64,000 nt of DNA from positions 62,001-126,000 of the forward strand of contig NZ_CABPRU010000005.1 of NCBI RefSeq assembly GCF_902459705.1, in the 5' to 3' direction. The notes beneath the pieces were generated by a model. The model had not been told where the DNA came from. It saw only the letters and a program-made list of their open reading frames with translations, and did no database searches. This document shows positions 26,897-37,192 of this stretch, one piece after another. A program made the position numbers and the translations under genes. This stretch comes from Pandoraea terrigena. Its GTDB lineage: Bacteria; Pseudomonadota; Gammaproteobacteria; Burkholderiales; Burkholderiaceae. Each line of letters starts with the position of its first letter. Positions within the stretch are counted from its first letter, which is position 1.

Positions 26897-27784
26897 ATGA
26901 TTTCCTTCGAAAAATTGTTTTCGCGCCCGTCTTTGTGCCGTCATGCCGCTGTGGGCGCGTTCGGCATCGCGATGGCGGTTGCCATCGTGCCCGACGCGAC
27001 GTTCGCGCAGGGGCTCTCGGCGATCGAGGCCGCCGGGCGCACGACCGAACAGCTTCGCGTGCCGCACGTTCCGTTCGATGCCACGGCTGATCGCACGCCG
27101 TCGCCGGCCAGTGCCGCCAGTGCCGCCAGCGCCACCATCGCCGAGGACGACAAGCCGATCGCCTACGACGACTCCCTCGATTTGCACCCTGCCGACGACG
27201 ATTTCGCCGGCCGTCGCGCTGTGCTCGATCGTCAGCGTGCCTGGATCGACTATCGCTTCGAGCAGGCGAAGTACGAGTGTGCATCGAAGTTCTTCGTGAA
27301 TTACTGTATCGACAATGCGCGTGATGACCAGCGTGCTGACCTCAAGGCCGTTCGCAGCCAGCGGCTGGTACTTGAGGACCAGGAGCGCAAGGCGCGCGCG
27401 CAGGAACGTGACGAGCGGCTGGCGGAAAAGCGTGCACAAACGGCGGCCGAAGCGTCGCAGCGGGCTGCGGAACGTGCGCAGAACGTATCGGACTATCAAG
27501 CCAAGCAGGCGGAGTATCAGCAGCGCGTGACCGAGCGTACGGGTCAGGCGCCGCAGCGGGCGGCCAACGCCGAGCAGTACAGTGCCAAGCAGGCTGGGCA
27601 GCAGCAGAAGCTCGACGACGCGAAGGCGACTGCGGCGCGCAAGGCGGCGGAGCGCGAAGACAACGTGCGCAAGTTCAACCAGAAGCAGCAGGACGCCGTC
27701 GAGCGCCAGAAGAAGTCGGATGCGCGCCGCAAGGAGTCTGAGTCGGGCAACGCACCGGCGCACAAGCCGTTGCCGGGGCCGTGA
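26897..27784 (+). CDS. exported coiled-coil protein, unknown function
   Basis: A 295-residue predicted periplasmic protein. The chosen start gives a signal peptide, MISFEKLFSRPSLCRHAAVGAFGIAMAVAIVPDATFA, with cleavage before QG; a start 33 bases upstream is also open. An acidic region with LDLHPADDDFAGRRAVLDRQRAWIDYRFEQAKYECASKFFVNYCIDNAR follows, holding two Cys that could pair. About 150 residues of charged Ala/Gln/Lys/Glu/Arg coiled coil complete it. Proteins like this occur across Burkholderiales without an assigned role. It diverges from tex with about 105 bases between them. Confidence 0.78.
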   Translation: MISFEKLFSRPSLCRHAAVGAFGIAMAVAIVPDATFAQGLSAIEAAGRTTEQLRVPHVPFDATADRTPSPASAASAASATIAEDDKPIAYDDSLDLHPADDDFAGRRAVLDRQRAWIDYRFEQAKYECASKFFVNYCIDNARDDQRADLKAVRSQRLVLEDQERKARAQERDERLAEKRAQTAAEASQRAAERAQNVSDYQAKQAEYQQRVTERTGQAPQRAANAEQYSAKQAGQQQKLDDAKATAARKAAEREDNVRKFNQKQQDAVERQKKSDARRKESESGNAPAHKPLPGP

Positions 27785-27920
27785 GCGATGTCCCGACCCG
27801 ACCCGTGCCGTGGCGTTGCGAGGCGATCCGTCATGACGCGTCGTTGTCTGGTACGCCGTCGGGGAAGGACTACGCGCGCCGGCCCTGGAATCTTTCGAGT
27901 GTCGCAGGAGAGTGACCACG

Positions 27921-28124
27921 ATGCAGCATGATCTTCACTCCGTCGGGCGCCGCATCATCGAGTTGCAGATCGAACACCGCGATCTCGACTTCCTGATCGA
28001 CAAATTGCTGATGGAACCGGCGTACGACGAACTTCAGGTCACGCGACTCAAGAAGCGCCGTCTGAAAATCAAGGACACGATCACCCTGCTGCAAGTGCAG
28101 CAAATGCCGGACCAGCCCGCGTGA
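27921..28124 (+). CDS. YdcH-like (DUF465) small protein
   Basis: A 67-residue helical protein of the YdcH/DUF465 type, with ELQIEHRDLDFLIDKL and the ending LKKRRLKIKDTITLLQ typical of the family. ATG 27921 is preferred because AGGAG lies ten bases upstream; the GTG at 27912 is too close to it. The function in the cell is unknown. It stands between the coiled-coil protein gene and the helicase gene, all in the same direction. Confidence 0.85.
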   Translation: MQHDLHSVGRRIIELQIEHRDLDFLIDKLLMEPAYDELQVTRLKKRRLKIKDTITLLQVQQMPDQPA

Positions 28125-28228
28125 GCGCGGGCACCGTGCAACGTTTGCGACGCGCGTCCGATAGTCGGCGCGATTGCTTTTCTTCATTGACGGTGTTGCG
28201 AATCCTGTAGGTGTGATTCGCGACACCT

Positions 28229-30475
28229 TTGAGTTTTCTTGCCGTTTTGACCGATTCCGCCGCCGCATCCAGCGATTTTCCCGACATCTCCCAAAACCCT
28301 GCCGAGACGCCCACTTTCCATGGACTCAAGCCGCTTGCCACCAAGCGCGAGCGTGAGTTGCAGGAGATCTTCGGCGACGGCGGGATGCTGGCGCGCGCGA
28401 TCGACGGCTATCGCTCTCGCGAGCCGCAGACCGAGATGGCGCGCGCCGTCGCCGCCGCGATGGACACGCACGACACGCTGATCGCCGAGGCCGGAACTGG
28501 CACGGGCAAGACCTACGCGTATCTCGTGCCCGCCATGCTGTGGGGCGGCAAGACGATCATCTCGACCGGCACCAAGCACTTGCAGGATCAGATTTTCGCG
28601 CGCGACATCCCAACGGTACGCAAAGCACTCGCGGTGCCGGTGACGGTGGCCATGCTCAAGGGGCGCGCGAATTACCTCTGTCACTACTATCTGGAACGTG
28701 CCCAGCAGGAAGGGCGTTTCGCGTCGCGGCATGAAGCGGCCCAGTTGCGCGAGATCGTGACGTTTGCGCAAATCACACACAGCGGCGACAAGGCGGAACT
28801 GGCGTCGGTGCCGGAGAATGCACCGATCTGGGCGCAAGTCACGTCCACTCGTGACAACTGCCTCGGTCAGGATTGCCCGCGCTACAAGGATTGCTTCGTG
28901 ATGCAGGCGCGCAAGGAAGCGCAGCAGGCGGATCTCGTGGTCGTCAATCATCACCTCTTCTTTGCAGACGTAATGTTGCGCGACACGGGCATGGCCGAGT
29001 TGCTGCCGAGCGCGAACACGGTGATCTTCGACGAGGCGCATCAGTTGCCCGAGACCGCCACGCTGTTCTTTGGCGAGACCGTCTCGACGGGGCAGATGCT
29101 CGAACTGGCACGCGATTGCGTGGCCGAAGGACTGATTCATGCCCGCGATGCGGCCGACTGGGTCAAGCTCGGGGCGAACCTCGAACGGGCGACGCGCGAT
29201 GTGCGTCTGACCTTCGGGCAGGACAATACGCGGATGTCGGTCGCACAGTTGGCCGACGATCACGAATTGTTCGGCGCACTCGACAGCGTCGATGTCGCGT
29301 TGCAGGACATGATCGAGACGCTCCAACACCAGGCCGAGCGGGCCGAGGCGCTGGGCACTTGCCTGCGTCGCGCACTGGAACTGCATCAGCAACTCGAACG
29401 TTGGCGGACGGGGGCGACGCCGCCCGCGCCCGGCGAGTCGCCGTTGCCGTTGCTCGATCCGGACGCGCCGCGTGTCACTGACGGCAAGCGCGAAAAAGCC
29501 GCCAAGGCGCGCGAGGCGGAAGCCGCGCGGTTGGCCGCTGAAGCGAAGCCGGCGTCGGGGACTTCGACGGGCGACGGGGCGACGGAAAAAACCTACACGC
29601 CGCCGGAGACGGTGCGATGGATCGAGGTGTTCTCGCAGGCGGTGCAGTTGCATCAGACGCCGCTCTCGATTGCGCCGATCTTCTCGAAGCAGCGCGCCGG
29701 TGCGCCAAGGGCTTGGATCTTCACGTCGGCCACGTTGTCGGTGAAGGGTAATTTCATGCACTACGCGGCGCAGTTGGGCCTCGACGCTGGCAAGTCGCTC
29801 ACACTCGCCAGCCCGTTCGATTATCCGAATCAGAGTCTGCTATACGTGCCGCGCGGATTGCCGCAGCCGTCGGCGCCGGGCTTCACCGACGCCGTGCTCG
29901 ACGCCGCCTTGCCGGTGCTCGAGGTGAGCGGTGGTCGCGCCTTCGTCCTGTGCACAACGTTGCGTGCGGTGAACCGGGCGGCGGAGCGCCTGCGTGAGGA
30001 GTTCGACCGCCGTGGCTGGCCGTATCCGCTGCTCGTGCAGGGCGAGGCGAGCCGGACCGAATTGCTCGATCGCTTTCGCGCCCTCGGCAACGCCGTGCTC
30101 GTTGGCAGCCAGAGTTTCTGGGAAGGGGTGGATGTGCGTGGCGAGGCGCTCTCGCTCGTCATCATCGACAAACTGCCGTTTGCACCGCCGGACGACCCTG
30201 TGCTGGCCGCACGGCTCGATGCGCTCACGAAGAAGGGACTCAGCCCGTTTGCTGTGCACCAGTTGCCGCAGGCGGTTATCACGCTCAAACAAGGGGCGGG
30301 GCGGTTGATTCGTTCCGAGCTAGATCGTGGCGTGCTGATGATTTGCGATCCGCGGCTGGTCGACAAGCCCTACGGGCGCCGGATCTGGCAGAGCCTGCCG
30401 CCGTTCAAGCGCACGCGTGAGCTGCCGATCGTGCGCGGCTTCTTCGACGAGATCGCCGCCGAGGCCGGCGACTGA
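28229..30475 (+). CDS. ATP-dependent DNA helicase, DinG/YoaA type
   Basis: A superfamily 2 XPD-like helicase of up to 748 residues. Walker A is EAGTGTGKT, four cysteines of a probable iron-sulphur cluster lie between NYLCHYY and CLGQDCPRYKDC, and Walker B is the DEAH box VIFDEAHQLPE. Later motifs include the LVGSQSFWEGVDV and QGAGRLIRSELDRGV regions. An Ala/Glu/Lys-rich insertion (around 415-450) separates the two RecA-like lobes. No ATG fits the N-terminus. TTG at 28229 or at 28250 (then beginning MTDSAAASSD) is likely, and neither has a clear ribosome binding site, so the exact start is uncertain. Confidence 0.9.
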   Translation: MSFLAVLTDSAAASSDFPDISQNPAETPTFHGLKPLATKRERELQEIFGDGGMLARAIDGYRSREPQTEMARAVAAAMDTHDTLIAEAGTGTGKTYAYLVPAMLWGGKTIISTGTKHLQDQIFARDIPTVRKALAVPVTVAMLKGRANYLCHYYLERAQQEGRFASRHEAAQLREIVTFAQITHSGDKAELASVPENAPIWAQVTSTRDNCLGQDCPRYKDCFVMQARKEAQQADLVVVNHHLFFADVMLRDTGMAELLPSANTVIFDEAHQLPETATLFFGETVSTGQMLELARDCVAEGLIHARDAADWVKLGANLERATRDVRLTFGQDNTRMSVAQLADDHELFGALDSVDVALQDMIETLQHQAERAEALGTCLRRALELHQQLERWRTGATPPAPGESPLPLLDPDAPRVTDGKREKAAKAREAEAARLAAEAKPASGTSTGDGATEKTYTPPETVRWIEVFSQAVQLHQTPLSIAPIFSKQRAGAPRAWIFTSATLSVKGNFMHYAAQLGLDAGKSLTLASPFDYPNQSLLYVPRGLPQPSAPGFTDAVLDAALPVLEVSGGRAFVLCTTLRAVNRAAERLREEFDRRGWPYPLLVQGEASRTELLDRFRALGNAVLVGSQSFWEGVDVRGEALSLVIIDKLPFAPPDDPVLAARLDALTKKGLSPFAVHQLPQAVITLKQGAGRLIRSELDRGVLMICDPRLVDKPYGRRIWQSLPPFKRTRELPIVRGFFDEIAAEAGD

Positions 30476-30568
30476 CGTGCTGGCGCGTAGTTGACAAGGC
30501 GGGGCAGGTGAACGTTGATCCACCGATCCGTCGATCGAATTCAGTGCCGATGCCATCGCCTGCAGCAA

Positions 30569-30600
30569 CAAAAAAGCCCTCGTGCGAACGAGGGCTTTTC
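30569..30600. terminator. bidirectional terminator between helicase gene and bamD
   Basis: AAAAGCCCTCGT, a GCGA loop and ACGAGGGCTTTT form a perfect 12-base-pair stem with A and T runs on the outside, so it can serve both converging genes. Confidence 0.9.
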
Positions 30601-30623
30601 AATGGGGCGGGCCGCGGCGACGT

Positions 30624-31448
30624 TTAACGCCAGAGTTGCCACCAGGACTTCTTGTCGCCGTCGGTGTTGATGCGATGGCCGACGGTCAGATAGCCACTTT
30701 TCGGATAGGTCTTTTCCATCACGCGTCGGGCATCGTCACGCAGCTCGGTCATGCCGAGTTTGTCGTACGACTTGATCATGATGCCCAGTGCGTCTTCCAG
30801 CGCCGGTGCCTGATCGTAGTCCTTCAGCGCGGTTTGTGCGCGGTTCACCGCAGCGAGGTATGCGCCGCGACGATAGTAGTATTCGGCGGCATGCACGTCG
30901 TGGGCGGCCATGGCGTTGACGGCGTAGCGCATGCGCAGCGCGGCGTCATTCGCGTACTTGCTGCTCGGATAGTGCTCGACCAGATACTTGAAGCTGTCGT
31001 AAGCCGCGCGCAGCGCCTTCGGGTCGCGCTCGCTGAGGTCCTGACCCGAGAAGCGGCCGAACAGGCCCAGGTCGTCATTGAAGTTGATCAGGCCCTTGAG
31101 GTAATAGGCGTAATCGATCGACGGGCTGTCCGGGTGCAGGCGAATGAAGCGGTCGATGGCGGTGAGCGCCTGCGCCGGCTCGTTGTCCTTGTAGTAGGAA
31201 TAGGCCGTGTTGATTTGCGCTTGCTGCGCGTGCGGGCCGAACGGGTCGCGCCCTTCGAGCAACTCGTAGTACTTGGCGGCCTTCGTATAGTCGCCGCTAT
31301 CGAAGCTGTCCTTGGCTTCCGAGTATAATTTGTTCGTCGACCAGCCGGCCGTTTCGTCGACCTTCTCCGGCAGAATGCCGCAGGCGGCAAGGCTGCCGAC
31401 CACGACTGCGGCCAGCGTCAGATGTTTGACAAGTTTCAGGGCTTGCAT
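30624..31448 (-). CDS. bamD: outer membrane assembly lipoprotein BamD
   Basis: A 274-residue lipoprotein of the BAM complex that inserts beta-barrel proteins. The start MQALKLVKHL gives a short signal ending in lipobox LAAC; an upstream in-frame ATG would add ten residues. TPR-like repeats run from LYSEAKDSFDSGDYTKAAKYYELLEGRDPFG through AQALTAIDRFIRLHPDSPSIDYAYYLKGLINF to YPSSKYANDAALRMRYAVNAMAAHDVHAAEYYYRRGAYLAAVNRAQ, the usual BamD pattern. It diverges from rluD, a common arrangement in beta-proteobacteria. Confidence 0.95.
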   Translation of the reverse strand: MQALKLVKHLTLAAVVVGSLAACGILPEKVDETAGWSTNKLYSEAKDSFDSGDYTKAAKYYELLEGRDPFGPHAQQAQINTAYSYYKDNEPAQALTAIDRFIRLHPDSPSIDYAYYLKGLINFNDDLGLFGRFSGQDLSERDPKALRAAYDSFKYLVEHYPSSKYANDAALRMRYAVNAMAAHDVHAAEYYYRRGAYLAAVNRAQTALKDYDQAPALEDALGIMIKSYDKLGMTELRDDARRVMEKTYPKSGYLTVGHRINTDGDKKSWWQLWR

Positions 31449-31469
31449 GCTCGTTAGCTTCACTTCTCG

Positions 31470-32630
31470 ATGACCCATTCAATTCTGCCGGATTATAGCG
31501 TAACCGCCTCATTTGCCACGGAAAATGCGGAGGATTCGTCTGATGACGACCTCAATTCGCTTCCTGAGGCTTTCCCAAGCGCGGCCGATGGCCCCCGTCC
31601 CGGGGCTTCCGTGTCCGGTGACGCCCTGTCGGGTGGGCCTGGCACCCACGCGCCGCTCAGCGCCACCCTGCCCGAGTCTCTGGCCGGGGAACGACTCGAC
31701 AAGGCGCTCGCACAATGTTTTCCCGAATACTCCCGTAGCCGTTTGCAGGCGTGGGTCGAAGACGGTCGCGTCACACTCGACGGCGAGGCCGCCAAGGTTC
31801 GCCAGAAGGTGGCCGGCGGCGAGGCAGTGCTTATCACGCCGGCGGCGCTGCCCGAGCAGCTCGCGTTCGCCCCCGAGCCTGTGCCGCTCGATGTCGTCTA
31901 CGAGGACGCGACACTGGCCGTCCTCAACAAACCGGCGGGTCTCGTCGTGCATCCGGCGGCGGGGAACTGGTCGGGGACATTGCTCAACGGCCTGTTGTAT
32001 CGCTACGGACAAGCAGCTGCCGATTTGCCGCGCGCTGGCATCGTTCACCGGCTCGACAAGGACACGTCCGGCCTGATGGTCGTGGCGCGCACGCTCGTGG
32101 CGCAAACCGATCTGGTGCGCCAGTTGCAGGCCCGTACCGTCAAGCGTCATTATGCGGCGCTGGTGTGGGGGCGCCCGCCGCAACGCACCGTCGTGGACGC
32201 CCCCATCGGTCGGGACCCGCGCGAGCGCACTCGCATGGCGGTCGTGCCGGGACAGGGGGGCAAACCGGCGCGCACGCGTGTCGTGACCGTGGCCAGCGCA
32301 GAATGGGAAGGCGCCCCGGTGTCGCTCGTGCTCTGCTCGCTGGATACGGGCCGTACGCACCAGATTCGCGTGCATCTGACGCACCTCGGCCATTCGCTGC
32401 TGGGCGATCCGCTCTACAAGCCGCGTCATCAACGTCCGGCGCTGCCGGGCGGTTTCGTGCGCCAGGCGCTGCATGCCTGGCGACTGGGGCTGATTCACCC
32501 CGATGATGGCCATCTAGCGCACTGGCAGGCGCCGTTGCCCGACGACTTGCGCCAGCTCATGAGCGCGCTTGGACTCGAATTCGATTTTTCAACGCTTCCC
32601 GATTCGCTCGATGACTTCTTCCCTGCCTGA
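31470..32630 (+). CDS. rluD: 23S rRNA pseudouridine synthase RluD
   Basis: A 386-residue RluA-family pseudouridine synthase expected to modify 23S rRNA helix 69. After a variable acidic N-terminus (about 65 residues) comes an S4 domain ([36 protein letters not shown]). The catalytic domain follows with [17 protein letters not shown], holding the catalytic Asp, and [27 protein letters not shown]. The N-terminus is poorly conserved and the bamD promoter lies inside it, so a start further in is possible. The pgeF gene overlaps its end by 20 bases. Confidence 0.93.
   Translation: MTHSILPDYSVTASFATENAEDSSDDDLNSLPEAFPSAADGPRPGASVSGDALSGGPGTHAPLSATLPESLAGERLDKALAQCFPEYSRSRLQAWVEDGRVTLDGEAAKVRQKVAGGEAVLITPAALPEQLAFAPEPVPLDVVYEDATLAVLNKPAGLVVHPAAGNWSGTLLNGLLYRYGQAAADLPRAGIVHRLDKDTSGLMVVARTLVAQTDLVRQLQARTVKRHYAALVWGRPPQRTVVDAPIGRDPRERTRMAVVPGQGGKPARTRVVTVASAEWEGAPVSLVLCSLDTGRTHQIRVHLTHLGHSLLGDPLYKPRHQRPALPGGFVRQALHAWRLGLIHPDDGHLAHWQAPLPDDLRQLMSALGLEFDFSTLPDSLDDFFPA
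31492..31519 (-). promoter_or_regulatory. promoter candidate of bamD
   Basis: On the minus strand TATAAT (31497-31492) with GTGGCA 16 bases further upstream. It lies within the first codons of rluD as annotated, so the two divergent transcripts would overlap. Confidence 0.5.
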
Positions 32631-33432
32631 GCAAGACCTGATGCCTGCGGACTGGATCGTCCCCGACTGGCCCGCCCCGGCGAATGTTCGCGCCGTCTTC
32701 ACGACGCGCGCGGGCGGCGTGAGTCAAGGTCCGCAAGCCACGTTCAATCTGGGATACAAGGCGGACGACGATCCCGCTGCCGTGCGCATCAATCGTGCAT
32801 TGCTCGCGGCGCGCACCGGTGTGCCGTCGGCATGGGTGGCGCAGATCCACGGACCGCGTGTGGTCGATGCGCAAGCGGCGCTCGAGGCGGTGGATGCTGG
32901 CGCCCCCTTGCAGGCGGATGCGAGCGCCACGAATGCAACCGGCGTGGCAAGTACTGTCATGGTGGCAGACTGCCTGCCGGTGCTGCTGTGCGATGGGCAA
33001 GGGCGCGCGGTGGCCGCCGCGCATGCCGGCTGGCGCGGACTTTGCGCCGGCGTGATCGAGCAGACGGTACAGGCGTTGCGAGCGCGCTTGCCGAAGGGCG
33101 ATGCCGATGCGCCAGTTCTCGCGTGGCTCGGCCCCTGCATTGGCCCGCAAGCGTTCGAGGTTGGCCGCGAGGTGGGGGAGGCGTTTCTCGCTGCGGCGAC
33201 ACCGGACGAGCGTGAAGCGACGCAGTCCGCGTTCGTCCCGCACGGTGATCCCGACGCGGGAAAATCGTTGGCGGATTTGTGTGCGCTCGCGCGGTTGCGA
33301 CTGGCCCGCGAAGGCGTGACGCAGGTCTCGGGGGGGCAGTGGTGTACGGTCAGCGATTCGGCACGCTTCTATTCCTACCGGCGCGACCGGACGACGGGGC
33401 GCATGGCGGCACTCGTGTGGCGCACCGCCTGA
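32611..33432 (+). CDS. pgeF: multicopper/laccase-domain protein PgeF (YfiH)
   Basis: A 273-residue YfiH/DUF152 protein. E. coli PgeF is a purine nucleoside phosphorylase/adenosine deaminase-like enzyme linked to peptidoglycan precursor editing. Metal-site motifs are visible: WVAQIHG, the Cys in [12 protein letters not shown] and [14 protein letters not shown]. The [13 protein letters not shown] and FYSYRRD regions are also typical. The start ATG at 32611 lies inside the end of rluD, a conserved overlapping pair. Confidence 0.92.
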   Translation: MTSSLPEQDLMPADWIVPDWPAPANVRAVFTTRAGGVSQGPQATFNLGYKADDDPAAVRINRALLAARTGVPSAWVAQIHGPRVVDAQAALEAVDAGAPLQADASATNATGVASTVMVADCLPVLLCDGQGRAVAAAHAGWRGLCAGVIEQTVQALRARLPKGDADAPVLAWLGPCIGPQAFEVGREVGEAFLAAATPDEREATQSAFVPHGDPDAGKSLADLCALARLRLAREGVTQVSGGQWCTVSDSARFYSYRRDRTTGRMAALVWRTA

Positions 33433-33469
33433 CGCGGCGCACGGCATAGCGTGTCCGTCCAGGGACAGG

Positions 33470-33724
33470 TCAATGTGACGCCGTAGGTGGCTTAGGTGGC
33501 GAGGGCTGTCTGGCGTCGCTATCCGGCGACAAGGCGGCTTGCGCGACTACGTCATCGGGTCGCAGCCGGCGGGCACGCCGTATGCGGCTGCCGGCGATGT
33601 ACAGCCAGAGCACTGCCGGGGCGAGGCCGCCGCCAAGAAAGATGACGATACCCAGCGCGACGGTCGGCGCCGTGATGGCCACCATCGCAATGACATAGAG
33701 CCAGCCGAGAATGACGATCAGCAT
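33470..33724 (-). CDS. small membrane protein, unknown function
   Basis: An 84-residue protein with two hydrophobic helices (LIVILGWLYVIAMVAITAPTVALGIVIFL and LAPAVLWLYIAGS), then a basic RIRRARRLR stretch and a polar Pro-rich C-terminus. It fits a two-helix inner-membrane protein with a cytoplasmic tail. It lies between pgeF and phaC on the opposite strand. No family is named; the regular membrane topology supports a real gene. Confidence 0.65.
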   Translation of the reverse strand: MLIVILGWLYVIAMVAITAPTVALGIVIFLGGGLAPAVLWLYIAGSRIRRARRLRPDDVVAQAALSPDSDARQPSPPKPPTASH

Positions 33725-33791
33725 GGGGACAAACGCGCATTCAAAATAGGTGAGGCGACAAAAAATGCATGCAGGACGTATGTTGCAAGCA

Positions 33792-33820
33792 TTGACACGC
33801 TTGCCTGCGCACGCAAGAAT
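33792..33820 (+). promoter_or_regulatory. sigma-70 promoter of the pha operon
   Basis: TTGACA (33792-33797), exactly 17 bases, then AAGAAT (33815-33820). This closely resembles the known Ralstonia eutropha phaC promoter, which has TTGACA and AACAAT. The start would fall near 33827, about 90 bases before phaC. Confidence 0.7.
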
Positions 33821-33916
33821 GCTTCGCAGGTGGGGCGTATCGCTGAGTCAGCGCTGCGTGCCCCCGCGTTTCGGGCGCCGGCCCGTGAGCGCAACGAACG
33901 TGACACTCAGGCTACC

Positions 33917-35767
33917 ATGAATCGCGCCAGTGCCAACTTCGATCCGGCCTCGTTTGCCGCCTCGTTTGCCAAGCAGTTTCCCTCCGCTTCGCTCTCCGCT
34001 CAGGACATGTCGCAGTGGTTCAAGGCCGCTCAACAATTGTTCGGGGCGTTGCCGGGCGCTGCCGGCCCGTCATTGTCGGCTGCCCCTGGGGCGCCATCTG
34101 CCGCGAATCCGTTCGCGGGGCTTTTTGATTTCCTGGGCAAGGCGGGCAGCCTGCCGCCGCCGGCATCGCTGCACGTCGATCCGGCCCGCCTGAATGCGCT
34201 TCAGACGGAATATGCCCGCGAATTTTCCGAACTTGTGGCCAGCTTCTCGCAACCTGGACTGGACACGGCGCCCGCCTTGGGCGACCGGCGCTTCGCGGGG
34301 GACGGCTGGCGCAATCCGTTCTACGCGTTGCCTGCGGCGCTGTATCTGCTCAATGGGCGCTTCCTGCTGCGCATGGCCGAGTGGGTCGATGCCGACGCCA
34401 AGACGCGCGAACGGATTCGTTTTGCCATCGAGCAATGGGTGGCGGCGAGTTCGCCGGCCAACTTCATCGCGACCAATCCCGATGCTCAGCAACGCCTCGT
34501 GCAGACGAACGGCGACAGTCTGCTCAACGGCATGCAGCACCTGCTTGCCGACTTGGGCAAGGGCAAGGTATCGCAAACGGATGAGACGGCTTTCGAAGTC
34601 GGCCGCAACGTAGCGACGACCGAAGGCGCCGTAGTCTTCGAGAACGACCTGATCCAACTCATCCAGTACAAGCCGCTCACGCCGACGGTGCATCAGCGAG
34701 CGCTGCTCGTCGTGCCGCCGTGCATCAACAAGTACTACATCCTCGATCTGCAACCCGAGAACTCGTTGATCCGCTACGCAGTGGAGCAGGGCAACACGGT
34801 GTTCGTCGTGTCGTGGCGCAATCCCGACGTGTCGCTTGCGCACAAGACGTGGGACGACTATGTGGGCGAAGGGCCGATCGCGGCAATTGACGTCGTGCGC
34901 GAGATCAGCGGGCAGCCGCAGATCAATGCGCTTGGCTTCTGCGTCGGCGGGACGTTGCTCGCCGCCGCGTTGGCGGTGCTGGCCGCGAAGGGCCAGAAAG
35001 GGGCCAAGTCGCCGGTCGCGAGCGTGACCCTGCTGACGACGTTGCTGGACTTCTCCGATACCGGCGTGCTCGATGTCTTCATCGACGAGCCGCATGTGCA
35101 ATTCCGCGAGCAGACGATCGGTGGTGTTGCCGGGCGAGCGCCTGGCCTCATGCGCGGCGTGGAGCTGGCGAATACGTTCTCGTTCCTGCGTCCGAACGAT
35201 CTCGTCTGGAATTATGTGGTCGACAGCTATCTGAAGGGCAATGCGCCCCAGCCGTTCGACCTGCTGTACTGGAACGGTGACGGTACCAATCTGCCGGGGC
35301 CGATGTTCTGTTGGTATCTGCGTCACCTTTACTTGCAGAACGAATTGAAGCAGCCGGGTGCCGTGCAGACTTGCGGTGTGCCGCTGGACCTGCGCAGCAT
35401 CGATGCTCCGGCGTACGTATTTGGTTCCCGTGAGGATCACATCGTGCCGTGGACGTCGGCGTTCCGCTCGCTGCCGTTGCTCGGCGGCGAGCGACGTTTC
35501 GTGCTTGGCGCGTCCGGTCACATCGCGGGCGTGGTCAATCCGCCGGCCAAGAAAAAGCGCAGCTACTGGCGCAACGACAACGTGGGTACCGATGCCGGCG
35601 ATTGGCTGGCCGGCGCGACGGAGCACCCTGGCAGTTGGTGGAGCGACTGGAGCGATTGGCTGGCCGGCTACGCGGGAAGACGCGTCAAGGCGCCAAAGGC
35701 GTATGGTAATGTTGTTTATGCCCCCATTGAACCGGCGCCCGGCCGCTACGTGAAGGCCAAGGCCTGA
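33917..35767 (+). CDS. phaC: class I poly(3-hydroxyalkanoate) synthase PhaC
   Basis: A 616-residue polymerase that links (R)-3-hydroxyacyl-CoA units into storage polyester on granule surfaces. The lipase-like box GFCVGG places the catalytic Cys near residue 342. The Asp region is [10 protein letters not shown] and the His region is [14 protein letters not shown], completing the triad. [19 protein letters not shown] and [18 protein letters not shown] are typical class I segments. The N-terminal ~90 residues are variable. The start MNRASANFD is placed downstream of the promoter; a longer open frame upstream crosses the promoter and is rejected. Confidence 0.96.
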   Translation: MNRASANFDPASFAASFAKQFPSASLSAQDMSQWFKAAQQLFGALPGAAGPSLSAAPGAPSAANPFAGLFDFLGKAGSLPPPASLHVDPARLNALQTEYAREFSELVASFSQPGLDTAPALGDRRFAGDGWRNPFYALPAALYLLNGRFLLRMAEWVDADAKTRERIRFAIEQWVAASSPANFIATNPDAQQRLVQTNGDSLLNGMQHLLADLGKGKVSQTDETAFEVGRNVATTEGAVVFENDLIQLIQYKPLTPTVHQRALLVVPPCINKYYILDLQPENSLIRYAVEQGNTVFVVSWRNPDVSLAHKTWDDYVGEGPIAAIDVVREISGQPQINALGFCVGGTLLAAALAVLAAKGQKGAKSPVASVTLLTTLLDFSDTGVLDVFIDEPHVQFREQTIGGVAGRAPGLMRGVELANTFSFLRPNDLVWNYVVDSYLKGNAPQPFDLLYWNGDGTNLPGPMFCWYLRHLYLQNELKQPGAVQTCGVPLDLRSIDAPAYVFGSREDHIVPWTSAFRSLPLLGGERRFVLGASGHIAGVVNPPAKKKRSYWRNDNVGTDAGDWLAGATEHPGSWWSDWSDWLAGYAGRRVKAPKAYGNVVYAPIEPAPGRYVKAKA

Positions 35768-35828
35768 ACGGGTGGCCCCTATGGGCATCCCCCGCAGGTT
35801 CGACTCATTTGAAAACGAGGAAAGAGAC

Positions 35829-37010
35829 ATGACGGATATCGTGATTGTGTCGGCTGCGCGCACCGCAGTCGGTAAATTTGGCGGCTCGCTCGCCAAGGTG
35901 GCGGCGCCGGATCTGGGCGCCATCGTGATCGACGAAGTGCTCAAGCGCGCGAAGCTCAAGGGCGAGGACGTGAGCGAGGTCATCCTGGGCCAGGTGCTCA
36001 CCGCTGGCTCGGGCCAGAATGTGGCGCGACAGGCTTCGATCAAGGCGGGACTGCCCGCCATGGTGCCGGCCATGACCATCAACAAGGTGTGCGGCTCTGG
36101 CCTGAAGGCTGTGATGCTCGCCGCCAACGCGATCACTGCGGGCGACGCCGACATCGTCGTGGCCGGCGGTCAGGAGAACATGAGCGCCTCGCCGCATGTG
36201 TTGCCGGGCTCGCGCGACGGCTTCCGCATGGGTGACGCCAAGCTGATCGACACGATGATCGTCGATGGCCTGTGGGACGTGTACAACCAGTTCCACATGG
36301 GCGTTACCGCGGAGAACGTCGCCAAGGAATACGGCATCACCCGCGAAATGCAGGACGCGTTCGCCGCCGCCTCGCAGAACAAGGCCGAGGCCGCGCAAAA
36401 GGCGGGACGTTTCGACGCCGAAATCGTGCCGGTCTCGATCCCGCAGCGCAAGGGCGATCCGCTGGTGTTCAATACCGACGAATTCGTGCGCCATGGCGTG
36501 ACGGCCGAGTCGCTCGCGGGCCTGAAGCCTGCGTTTGCGAAAGACGGCACGGTGACGGCGGCCAATGCCTCGGGGATCAACGACGGCGCGGCGGCGGTGG
36601 TCGTGATGTCGGCCAAGCGCGCCGAGCAATTGGGCCTTACGCCGCTCGCGCGCATCGTGGCGTACGCGAATGCGGGCGTCGATCCGAAGGTGATGGGCAT
36701 CGGCCCGGTGCCGGCATCGCAGCGCTGCCTCGCGCGCGCAGGCTGGAAGGCCAGCGATCTCGACCTGATGGAAATCAACGAAGCCTTTGCGGCGCAGGCA
36801 CTGGCCGTGAACCAGCAGATGGGCTGGGACACCTCGAAGATCAACGTGAACGGCGGCGCCATCGCCATCGGGCATCCGATCGGGGCATCGGGCTGCCGTA
36901 TCCTGGTGACGTTGCTGCACGAAATGGTCCGCCGCGATGCCCGTCGCGGTCTGGCGTCGCTGTGTATCGGCGGCGGCATGGGCGTCGCGTTGGCGGTCGA
37001 GCGCGTCTGA
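35829..37010 (+). CDS. phaA: acetyl-CoA acetyltransferase PhaA
   Basis: A 393-residue biosynthetic thiolase that condenses two acetyl-CoA to acetoacetyl-CoA, the first step of PHB synthesis. Active-site Cys88 is in [11 protein letters not shown], the His is in [12 protein letters not shown] and the second Cys is in [19 protein letters not shown] lies just before ATG 35829; an earlier in-frame ATG is in the intergenic region. It follows phaC by 61 bases and precedes phaB, the standard phaCAB order. Confidence 0.96.
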   Translation: MTDIVIVSAARTAVGKFGGSLAKVAAPDLGAIVIDEVLKRAKLKGEDVSEVILGQVLTAGSGQNVARQASIKAGLPAMVPAMTINKVCGSGLKAVMLAANAITAGDADIVVAGGQENMSASPHVLPGSRDGFRMGDAKLIDTMIVDGLWDVYNQFHMGVTAENVAKEYGITREMQDAFAAASQNKAEAAQKAGRFDAEIVPVSIPQRKGDPLVFNTDEFVRHGVTAESLAGLKPAFAKDGTVTAANASGINDGAAAVVVMSAKRAEQLGLTPLARIVAYANAGVDPKVMGIGPVPASQRCLARAGWKASDLDLMEINEAFAAQALAVNQQMGWDTSKINVNGGAIAIGHPIGASGCRILVTLLHEMVRRDARRGLASLCIGGGMGVALAVERV

Positions 37011-37192
37011 CGCGTATCGGCACATCGTCCGACAAAAATCGAATCGGTATCGCCCGTGGGTTCATCGCGCACGGGCGCACGCTGAAGTAGTCAGGAGACG
37101 AAAGGCGCGCGTGGGAACGCGTGGCTTGTGCGTCGGTCAATTGGCAGTCGCAACAGGCGGCAGAAATGCCGTCATTTTGGGGGAAGCTTTCC

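Noticed and set aside
33539-33916. N-terminal extension of phaC upstream of 33917
   Set aside because: The open frame runs through the TTGACA/AAGAAT promoter and has no phaC-like sequence.
34070-36154. 694-codon minus-strand frame opposite phaC and phaA
   Set aside because: It runs antisense across two recognised genes and their intergenic gap.
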